NCBI GenBank assembly: GCA_000437235.1
Contig: FR897029.1
Location: 44,600 to 108,599 of the forward strand
Source of the DNA: Coprobacillus sp. CAG:826
GTDB taxonomy: Bacteria > Bacillota_I > Bacilli_A > RFN20 > CAG-826
Length of the DNA stretch: 64,000 nt
Reading direction: 5' to 3'
Shown here: positions 35,707 through 41,729 of the stretch, in pieces
How positions within the stretch are numbered: position 1 is the stretch's first letter
Layout: every line of letters starts with the position of its first letter
Made by a program: the position numbers and the translations under genes
The notes under the pieces: generated by a model
The model's database searches: none
What the model was told of the DNA's origin: nothing
What the model saw: only the letters and a program-made list of their open reading frames with translations

Positions 35707-36674
35707 TATTGATCATCCCTTTCTTCATATTCATCTATGATATAGAATGGTCGTTTTTGCGTATCTAAATACATTCTAGACATGTATAATGAAACAATAC
35801 CTAGTGCAATTAAAAGCACGCTAAGAGCGAGGAATATGCAGTTTAAAATGCACCAGAAAGCATATCCATTTGTAGAAATCCCCATAAAGGTATTCGTTTT
35901 AAATAAAATGAATAAAATGAGTTCTACTAAGAAAGATAAACCGGTTAAAGCTGTGCTAAATACGCCCCACTTTATTGGCCAAGTTAATGGCTCAATGGTA
36001 GAAGATGCAAAGGCATCCATTGCTAACTTCGTCATCGATTTATAATTGTATTTAGTTTTTCCTTTTTCTCTTTTAGCACGAGTAAACAATACTTCTGTGG
36101 TTTTAAATCCTACATAAGGCACTTGGATACGGAAAACGCGGTTATTTTCAGTTAATTTGTTGACTTCATCAACAACACGACGAGAAATTAAACGGAAATG
36201 TCCTACATTTTGAGGAACGCGAATTTTTCCAGACATCTTATCACAGATTTTATAAAACTCTTTAGCGGTTAAGCGTTTCATCATGCTATCTTCTTTTCGA
36301 GAAGCACGGCGGCCATTAACGACCTCATAACCTTCTTCAAACTTCTTTAGCATTTCGCTAATGACTTCGGGTGGATCTTGCATATCGCAGTCCATGACGA
36401 CTACAGCGTCCCCCTTGGCTTTTGATAAACCGGCTGCTACTGCAGGTTCATGGCCAAAATTTCTTGATAATGAAACAATGGTTAAATTGGATTGATGCTT
36501 TTTATGCTCTTTTAAAAGGGCTAATGTGTCATCTTTGCTACCATCATTTACAACTAAAATTTCAAAGTCATAGGCGTTATTTTCTTGAACGATTTGGTTA
36601 ATACGTTCAAAGAAAATGTCTACCATTTCATGCTCGTTATACATCGGTACAACGATGGAAATTAATTTTTTCAT
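35706..36674 (-). CDS. Family 2 glycosyltransferase, GtrB/DPM1-like
   Basis: 322 residues. An N-terminal GT-A domain (ISIVVPMYNEHEMVDIFFERI, ILVVNDGSKDDTL, LSRNFGHEPAVAAGLSKAKGDAVVVMDCDMQDPPEVI) contains the DxD metal site. Two C-terminal helices (about 235-257 and 267-297) anchor it. This is the polyprenyl-phosphate sugar transferase layout (GtrB, YkoT, YfdH). It would move glucose or a related sugar to undecaprenyl phosphate for cell-surface glycosylation. It occupies the spo0B position between rpmA and obg. Acceptor and sugar cannot be told. Confidence 0.9.
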   Translation of the reverse strand: MKKLISIVVPMYNEHEMVDIFFERINQIVQENNAYDFEILVVNDGSKDDTLALLKEHKKHQSNLTIVSLSRNFGHEPAVAAGLSKAKGDAVVVMDCDMQDPPEVISEMLKKFEEGYEVVNGRRASRKEDSMMKRLTAKEFYKICDKMSGKIRVPQNVGHFRLISRRVVDEVNKLTENNRVFRIQVPYVGFKTTEVLFTRAKREKGKTKYNYKSMTKLAMDAFASSTIEPLTWPIKWGVFSTALTGLSFLVELILFILFKTNTFMGISTNGYAFWCILNCIFLALSVLLIALGIVSLYMSRMYLDTQKRPFYIIDEYEERDDQ

Positions 36675-36711
36675 AAATTCACCTACTTCTAGTGATTATT
36701 TTACATGATTT

Positions 36712-36741
36712 CAAAAAAAAAGACCATATCATATGGTCTTT
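36712..36741 (-). terminator. Terminator of the rplU-prp-rpmA operon
   Basis: Ten-bp stem AAAGACCATA / TATGGTCTTT (36741-36732 and 36728-36719 on the minus strand) with a three-base loop, then Ts. About ten bases after the rpmA stop. Confidence 0.85.
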
Positions 36742-36751
36742 AATTTAAAAA

Positions 36752-37039
36752 TTATTCTTCAACTTCGTAAACAGAAACGCGTGTTCTATTTTTACCCCAG
36801 CGTTCATATTTCACAATACCAGATTTGGTTGCGAAGATGGTATCATCTCCACCACGCATGGTATTCGTTCCTGGGTAAATCTTTGTACCGCGTTGACGAT
36901 AGATAATGGAACCTGCTGTGCAGTATTGTCCGTCGCCTTTTTTAGCACCCAACCGCTTAGATTCGGAATCACGTCCGTTTTTAGTGGAACCGACACCTTT
37001 TTTCGAAGCAAAGAGTTGGAGATCTAGTTTAAACATCAT
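36752..37039 (-). CDS. rpmA: 50S ribosomal protein L27
   Basis: 95 residues. The N-terminus is [33 protein letters not shown]. The segment up to LFA is the Firmicute pre-sequence removed by the protease Prp, exposing a mature N-terminus that starts just after it and reaches into the peptidyl-transferase centre. The gene for Prp lies immediately upstream. Two adjacent ATGs (37039, 37036) are possible starts after AGAGGGTG; either gives the same mature protein. Confidence 0.97.
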   Translation of the reverse strand: MMFKLDLQLFASKKGVGSTKNGRDSESKRLGAKKGDGQYCTAGSIIYRQRGTKIYPGTNTMRGGDDTIFATKSGIVKYERWGKNRTRVSVYEVEE

Positions 37040-37059
37040 AATTGATGCACCCTCTTTCT

Positions 37060-37380
37060 TTATTTTTTCGTTTGTATACGGATGAATTTACCGTAACTAT
37101 CCTCGATGGTTGCAAGTTGAATCATCATCGTTTCAATGACCACTGCATCATGACGAGAAATCTTTTGATTGGTTTTCAAGCGTATGTGACCATCTTCCAT
37201 AAGAATATCGAAGATGTCTGGTTGTTCTAAAGCATTTAATGCACCGACGGTAATTGAACTTACTGCCGCGCACACTAAGTCATGACCTTCTTCCGTAGTG
37301 GAATCGGCATGCCCTTTAATTTCAACTTCTTTGAACAATCCTTTTTGCTCGATATAAGTTACATGAACCATATTAAGCAT
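37060..37380 (-). CDS. prp: Ribosomal-processing cysteine protease Prp
   Basis: 106 residues, YsxB/Prp family. The catalytic pair lies in [21 protein letters not shown] (His24 and Cys37 counting from the first ATG; 21 and 34 from the second). It cleaves the N-terminal extension of L27, which is encoded next. The first ATG overlaps the 3' end of rplU by eight bases; a second ATG three codons later is equally plausible because the ribosome site is weak. Gene order rplU-prp-rpmA is universal in Firmicutes. Confidence 0.95.
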   Translation of the reverse strand: MLNMVHVTYIEQKGLFKEVEIKGHADSTTEEGHDLVCAAVSSITVGALNALEQPDIFDILMEDGHIRLKTNQKISRHDAVVIETMMIQLATIEDSYGKFIRIQTKK

Positions 37381-37681
37381 TAATAGCTTCGATGGTTAAG
37401 CAAGTATATGGTTGACGATGTCCTAAAGTTCTTCTCACTTTGGCTTTGCTCTTGTAAGTAAAGACACGAACTTTGCGGCTCTTACCTTGCTTTTCCACTT
37501 TTGCGGTTACTGTAGCACCTTCAATGTAAGGAGTTCCAACTTTCGCACTTTCATCACCGATAAGTAAAACTTTATCGAATGTGTAAGTTGCGCCAGCTTC
37601 GACATCTAATTTTTCAACGAAAATCTTTTGTCCGACTTCTACACGAATTTGCTTTCCGCCAGTTTCAATAATTGCGTACAT
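37373..37681 (-). CDS. rplU: 50S ribosomal protein L21
   Basis: 102 residues, standard length. [24 protein letters not shown] at the N-terminus and [20 protein letters not shown] at the C-terminus are family hallmarks (K.rR..GHRQ.yT...I..I). AGGAGG precedes the ATG. The 5' leader (37690-37790) is probably an L21 autoregulatory RNA. Confidence 0.97.
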   Translation of the reverse strand: MYAIIETGGKQIRVEVGQKIFVEKLDVEAGATYTFDKVLLIGDESAKVGTPYIEGATVTAKVEKQGKSRKVRVFTYKSKAKVRRTLGHRQPYTCLTIEAINA

Positions 37682-37689
37682 AGTGCACC

Positions 37690-37790
37690 TCCTATTATTC
37701 AGATTTCACTTAGACTCGCAATGAAGGTCATCATACGATTGTTAGTTACCTTTTCTTAGCGGTTGTAGCTAGTGAGGTTACAACGCTTGT
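37690..37790 (-). ncRNA. Candidate L21 (rplU) leader RNA
   Basis: The ~110-base untranslated leader of rplU starts with GTTGTA ... TACAAC arms (around 37783 and 37764) enclosing ACCTCACTAGC. A long single-stranded purine-rich middle and the ribosome site follow. Firmicute rplU leaders carry such an element, thought to bind L21 for feedback. Assigned by position and presence of the hairpin; no covariance search was possible. Confidence 0.5.
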
Positions 37791-37820
37791 AAAATAACAT
37801 AAATGTTATTAGCTTGTCAA
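37791..37820 (-). promoter_or_regulatory. Sigma-A promoter of rplU operon
   Basis: Minus strand TTGACA (37820-37815) and TTATTT (37797-37792, 17-base spacer) or TATTTT (37796-37791, 18-base spacer). The -35 is perfect, the -10 weaker. Confidence 0.65.
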
Positions 37821-38131
37821 GATATAGAAAAAATTTTTTTGACTTATTTATATTGAATTTCTTTATTTCATAAAAAACAAAAAAATAGAGATAAACATGA
37901 ATTACCCCTAAGAATGATAAAAAATATATCGTTTTATTGGTCTTAGTTTCATCCTCTTAAAAAAACTAAGTGTATCATTTCTTATTTAAAAGATAGTCTT
38001 TGTAGAATATTTGCCATACTTTACTCATGTAAAGAGGAAACATAATGCGTATTCATTAATGCTTTCGCCACTGCACTTATTAAATACAATTGTATTGTAA
38101 CAAGAAGAAATCATTATTTCAATATATATTT
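37821..38131. other. Gene-free interval between spoIVFB and rplU promoter
   Basis: About 310 very AT-rich bases with no convincing reading frame. The only structure seen is an 8-bp inverted repeat CTTAGTTT / AAACTAAG (37942-37949 and 37963-37970) without a T-run on either strand. Another segment near 37992-38105 is mixed composition with no recognised RNA. Its content is unexplained. Confidence 0.4.
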
Positions 38132-38953
38132 TTATTTTTGTTGAAATTGCTTAAAAAAATTCTTTATTGAGTATTTTGTCTTACTTTTTTGATGTTGCTT
38201 TTGCCATTTTTCTAGCTTCATTTGTAGAATTTCTTCTTCTCCAATCATTTTTCCTTTCAACCAACAATAATTATCATAATAAATATAGATGGAAGGTTTT
38301 TTCGATATTTTGATGGGATTGGGTTTCTTTTGTAAGCGCCTTAACTTTAAATAAAACGGATATTGTTTTCTTTCTAGATAAATCCATTGTCCTTGCGAAA
38401 TGATTAAAAATAAAGCAATTACCCACTGACCACTTTTTATTGCGCGATAAAAAATAAAACACGTGGTTATAAGGGATAAAATATAAGATATGAAATGTGC
38501 TTTTTCTTCTTCTAAGAAACGAAAACAGAATAAGCGCATAATGCGACCACCATCTAAAGGATAAATGGGTAAAAGATTAAAAAAACATACGATATAGCAC
38601 GCTTCTCTTCCATATTGATATCCATAATAAGAAATCAAATCTATTTGATAAAAAACACGCATTAAAAAAAGAGAAAAAAAGATGGATAGTGGACCCGCAA
38701 TATAAATCCATAATTGACACCAAAATCCCTTTCTTTCTACATCTTCTAATCTAGCGTAAAAACCAAAGGGAAGCATGGATAGTTCATTCACTCTCACCTT
38801 CATTAAAAGCGCCACTACCACATGGAATAACTCATGAATTAACGCAACAAATAGATGGATAAAAAGGAAAGAAAATCGCCCTGTAAAAAGAGCGATTCCT
38901 AAATAAATAACCGTCAATGGATGAATAAAAAAATTAAAGGAGAGCTTCTTCAT
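38132..38953 (-). CDS. spoIVFB: SpoIVFB-type intramembrane metalloprotease
   Basis: 273 residues, M50 family with about six membrane segments. Zinc ligands are His40-Glu41-x-x-His44 (LIHELFHVVVALL) and the third ligand region is NLLPIYPLDGGRIMR with Asp134. SpoIVFB releases sigma-K from its pro-form in the mother cell after SpoIVB signalling. The C-terminal ~70 residues form a soluble basic tail in the place of the CBS domain of B. subtilis SpoIVFB; the sequence there (IKISKKPSIYIYYDNYCWLKG) resembles the CBS start but is short. Overlaps spoIVFA by 20 bases. Confidence 0.92.
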   Translation of the reverse strand: MKKLSFNFFIHPLTVIYLGIALFTGRFSFLFIHLFVALIHELFHVVVALLMKVRVNELSMLPFGFYARLEDVERKGFWCQLWIYIAGPLSIFFSLFLMRVFYQIDLISYYGYQYGREACYIVCFFNLLPIYPLDGGRIMRLFCFRFLEEEKAHFISYILSLITTCFIFYRAIKSGQWVIALFLIISQGQWIYLERKQYPFYLKLRRLQKKPNPIKISKKPSIYIYYDNYCWLKGKMIGEEEILQMKLEKWQKQHQKSKTKYSIKNFFKQFQQK

Positions 38954-39506
38954 AGCTAATTAATTGATTTCCTTTTTGGAATAATACTTTAAACTTCGTT
39001 TCATAAGACGCAATCACATCGCCCGCTTTTAATTGATCTAATGTCTTTACGATTGGGTCAAAAAGTTCATAATAAGACGCTACTACGCCATTTTCATAGG
39101 TAATCATAACAAAGGACTCTTGATTTTTTGTTTCCATATATGAAACAACACCACGTTTTAACATTCGAACGGATTGATCTTCTGAGCGATAATAATTATC
39201 TTCTAAGGCCTCATAAGTAACGGAACCACCTACCGGAAGATCATCTTGATTATCTTTTAAATTGAAACGGAACATATTATCTAAAAAACGATTGATTTTC
39301 GCATTAAAGGAAGTAAAGCTAATATTCGAATGAAAAATATTATTCAAAACACTGCCGTTTTCATCTACTCTTGCATAGATTAAAAAACCTAATGCTAAAG
39401 CAAGAACAATTAAAAAGGACATCATGATTTTATACGCTGTACTTCGTTTTGCTTTTTTGGTTTCTCCTTTTTCCATCCGTTTTTGGATTTCTTCTATCTC
39501 GTCCAT
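38934..39506 (-). CDS. spoIVFA: SpoIVFA-like regulator of pro-sigma-K processing
   Basis: 190 residues, against 264 in B. subtilis. A charged cytoplasmic N-terminus (MDEIEEIQKRMEKGETKKAKR) precedes one membrane segment (about residues 27-45) and an extracytoplasmic part. The last ~60 residues (MITYENGVVASYYELFDPIVKTLDQLKAGDVIASYE) follow the LytM/M23 pattern (vyg.yGhl..i.Vk.Gd.V..G..IG) without metal-binding His, as in SpoIVFA, where the domain is inactive. Identified mainly by position between minD and spoIVFB, plus the degenerate LytM domain. It should hold SpoIVFB inactive until cleaved by SpoIVB. Confidence 0.82.
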   Translation of the reverse strand: MDEIEEIQKRMEKGETKKAKRSTAYKIMMSFLIVLALALGFLIYARVDENGSVLNNIFHSNISFTSFNAKINRFLDNMFRFNLKDNQDDLPVGGSVTYEALEDNYYRSEDQSVRMLKRGVVSYMETKNQESFVMITYENGVVASYYELFDPIVKTLDQLKAGDVIASYETKFKVLFQKGNQLISYEEALL

Positions 39507-39525
39507 TTTATCACCTCATTAAAAG

Positions 39526-40293
39526 TTATGAATTACGCACTTTCTTCATGATACGTTTCCATAAAGAATCTGGCTCTTTTTCCCTTTTTTCACCGCATAA
39601 TGCGCTTGCGACAATTAAAAATGGTCCTAATTCTTTTTTCACTTCTAAATGGTAATTTTGAGCTCTTCGGATTTCTTTGCTTTCATAGAAAAATCCTAGT
39701 ATTTTTTTACGTAAAACGCGTTCTACATCTTCATAGGTTAAACAACTTCCTTTTTCGCTTTCTTTTAAAGGTACGCGGTTCACTAACACATGAATGGAAG
39801 AAATATCTTCACTTTCTAATAAGCCAATGACTTTATCGGCATCTTTAATAGAGACTTTATCTAAAGTAACAACGACAAGGGCTTCATGGGCAAAATGGAT
39901 GGCTTGATGGAATCCTTTTTCAATGCCCGCCGGTGAATCAATTAAAATAAAATCAAAAGAACTATCCATTTCTTTTAAAACGGTTTCTAATTCGCTATTT
40001 TCAATCGAAGAAATGTCGGTTCTCAAACAAGCTGGAAGTAAATAAAGATTATCAAATTCTTTATCTTTCACTAACGCTTGCCATAGGGACGCTCTTCCTT
40101 TTCTTACGTCTTCAAAGTCATAAACAACTCTTGACTCTAACCCGAGAATAACATCCAAATTCTTTAATCCTAAATCACAATCAATGAGAGCGACTCTTTT
40201 TTGTAATTTTGCTAAACTTTTTCCCAAAAGAGCGGTCACTGTTGATTTTCCTACTCCACCTTTACCGCTGGTAATAACGATAACTCGCGCCAT
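39526..40293 (-). CDS. minD: Septum-site-determining ATPase MinD
   Basis: 255 residues from ATG 40293. A longer frame starting at 40323 is rejected because AAAGGAG lies seven bases before ATG 40293. The deviant Walker A motif is GKGGVGKST (residues 10-18, with Lys11 and Lys16). ALIDCDLGLKNLDVILGLESRVVYDFEDV and DFILIDSPAGIEKGF are MinD-specific. The C-terminal amphipathic membrane-targeting helix is DSLWKRIMKKVRNS. It recruits MinC to block polar division. The start overlaps minC by 43 bases. Confidence 0.96.
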   Translation of the reverse strand: MARVIVITSGKGGVGKSTVTALLGKSLAKLQKRVALIDCDLGLKNLDVILGLESRVVYDFEDVRKGRASLWQALVKDKEFDNLYLLPACLRTDISSIENSELETVLKEMDSSFDFILIDSPAGIEKGFHQAIHFAHEALVVVTLDKVSIKDADKVIGLLESEDISSIHVLVNRVPLKESEKGSCLTYEDVERVLRKKILGFFYESKEIRRAQNYHLEVKKELGPFLIVASALCGEKREKEPDSLWKRIMKKVRNS

Positions 40294-40790
40294 GTTGTTT
40301 CTCCTTTCGTATCTTGTCCCCAAAGTTGATTTTTGCCGTCTACATAACGAGTGACATCGTAAAGAAATATGATTTGTGCATGCTCCATTTCTTCAGCATA
40401 GATAAAGCTATCTTTTTGTTCTAAATAGATTTTTCCTTGCACTTTTCCCGATACATATAGCATATCTTTAACGTATACCACTGCATCTTCATGGATGTCA
40501 CCGATTAGAATAGTTCTTCCTTCAAAATGCCAAATTTCCCCATTATGTAAATTTTGTCGTATGAGGTGAATGTCCTCTTTTTTAGGAAGAATAACACCTT
40601 TTAAAATGGCGGAATGATAATCAAAAAACAAAGAAAGTATTCGGTGCATAAAAGGAGGACTTAAAAACACTTTGCTTTCAATGATAACGTTCATCTTTCT
40701 TTTCATAAAGCAAAGTTCCTCGATTTTACTACGAATACTTTCTAATGTTTCTTCATCTTCTTTTGAAATCAGAAAAGTCATTTGTTCCAT
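40251..40790 (-). CDS. minC: Septum-site-determining protein MinC
   Basis: 179 residues, shorter than the usual 220-230. The C-terminal beta-helix domain is clear: NLHNGEIWHFEGRTILIGDIHEDAVVYVKDMLYVSGKVQGKIYLEQK is the G-x-I...GdVn.GAeV.A.Gni.v.G.lrG pattern. The N-terminal ~80 residues form a short alpha/beta domain (MTFLISKEDEETLESIRSKIEELCFMKRKMNVIIESKVFL). The final ~14 codons run over the minD ribosome site and start. MinC inhibits FtsZ assembly. Confidence 0.88.
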   Translation of the reverse strand: MEQMTFLISKEDEETLESIRSKIEELCFMKRKMNVIIESKVFLSPPFMHRILSLFFDYHSAILKGVILPKKEDIHLIRQNLHNGEIWHFEGRTILIGDIHEDAVVYVKDMLYVSGKVQGKIYLEQKDSFIYAEEMEHAQIIFLYDVTRYVDGKNQLWGQDTKGETTWRELSLLPAVKVE

Positions 40791-40837
40791 AATTCATCAC
40801 CACGGACATTATAAAAAAGAAGAATTGTCGAACTTTG

Positions 40838-41509
40838 TCAAATTAATTGATTTTCTAAAAAAGAATAATAATCTTCTTTTCCTAATATAATATGGTCCTT
40901 TAATTGAATATGGAGTTGTTCTCCCATTTCTTTTAAAGCAAGCGTGGTGCGGATATCATCCGTACTCGGTTCCACTTCTCCACTTGGATGGTTATGAAGA
41001 ACATAAAATTTTTTGGCGTTTTTTCGCACCAAATGGGTGAAAACTTCCGAAATAGAAACCGATAATTCATTGGATGTCCCTTGGAAAATAACTTTTTCTC
41101 CTAAAATACGATTCCGGGAATTGAGCATGATTAAAACCATATATTCTTGCTCTTTATTCGCATATAAAGGTAAATACTTTAATACTACGTCACTAGCGGA
41201 TCGCATGACTTCACTTTCACTATGCGTATAACTTAACATTCTTTTTCCTAATTCAATGCTCGCCATGATTTTCCAAATCTGAGGGTCTTGAAACCCTTTT
41301 TCTTCTTTCCATTCACTATAGGATAAAAGACTAATTTGTTCTAAGGTATAGCGAGATAATAAAGAATGTGCCATATCTAAAGCGGAATAATTTTTAATTC
41401 CATGACCGATGATTAAGGCTAATAATTCAGCGGTTTCTAGCGTTTCAATTCCATATTTTAAAGCTTTTTCCCGGGGACGATCTCTTTTGTCTAAATCTTG
41501 AATACGCAT
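40838..41509 (-). CDS. radC: RadC-family JAMM protein
   Basis: 223 residues from ATG 41509 (MRIQDLDKRDRPREKALKYG). An open frame extends to 41581 but the extra 24 residues (MLSLIYVWRGICISSWRL) are out of frame with the upstream peptide and look non-coding. Helix-hairpin-helix region LKYGIETLETAELLALIIGHGIK, then a JAMM domain with the motif YVLHNHPSGEVEPSTDDI, the H-x-H...D metal site. RadC's role in vivo is unresolved. Position upstream of minCD matches Bacillus, though mreBCD is missing. The start overlaps the upstream small peptide gene by 19 bases. Confidence 0.93.
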   Translation of the reverse strand: MRIQDLDKRDRPREKALKYGIETLETAELLALIIGHGIKNYSALDMAHSLLSRYTLEQISLLSYSEWKEEKGFQDPQIWKIMASIELGKRMLSYTHSESEVMRSASDVVLKYLPLYANKEQEYMVLIMLNSRNRILGEKVIFQGTSNELSVSISEVFTHLVRKNAKKFYVLHNHPSGEVEPSTDDIRTTLALKEMGEQLHIQLKDHIILGKEDYYSFLENQLI

Positions 41510-41685
41510 GATTCCCAAGTGAATTTGTAACCGCCAGGAAGAGATACAGATCCCTCGCCAGACATAAATAAGCGATAGCACACGACCGCAATAATGGCGA
41601 CGACAAGGACAGTAAGAACTGCACTGAGTGTAAGAACTTCACCGCCATTTAACATAGCCATTTCATTTTGTTGTAATTCTCTCAT
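41491..41685 (-). CDS. Small membrane peptide with double-glycine leader
   Basis: 64 residues from ATG 41685, seven bases after AGGAGG. The first 15 residues MRELQQNEMAMLNGG match the bacteriocin double-glycine leader: Leu(-12), Glu(-8), Met(-7), Leu(-4), Gly(-2), Gly(-1). The rest, if cleaved after GG, is about 49 residues: one hydrophobic helix (VLTLSAVLTVLVVAIIAVVCY) and a polar tail with SLPGGYKFTWES. This resembles class II bacteriocin or peptide-pheromone precursors. A longer frame to 41724 is rejected since it crosses the valS terminator. No C39-peptidase transporter or immunity gene is nearby. It overlaps the radC start. Confidence 0.72.
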   Translation of the reverse strand: MRELQQNEMAMLNGGEVLTLSAVLTVLVVAIIAVVCYRLFMSGEGSVSLPGGYKFTWESCVFKI

Positions 41686-41714
41686 AAAAAAACCTCCTAT
41701 ATATTTATAGGAGG
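41686..41714 (-). terminator. valS terminator hairpin containing the next gene's Shine-Dalgarno
   Basis: Minus strand CCTCCTATA (41714-41706), four-base loop, TATAGGAGG (41701-41693), seven Ts, then the ATG of the small peptide. The 3' arm is the AGGAGG ribosome site. The hairpin starts 15 bases after the valS stop. Confidence 0.8.
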
Positions 41715-41729
41715 CAATTTTCATTTTTC

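Noticed and set aside
37942..37970. Inverted repeat CTTAGTTT / AAACTAAG as a terminator
   Set aside because: No T-run on either side and no gene ends nearby in a suitable orientation.
41510..41581. Longer N-terminus for RadC
   Set aside because: The extra residues overlap the small peptide gene in another frame and precede the conserved RadC start.
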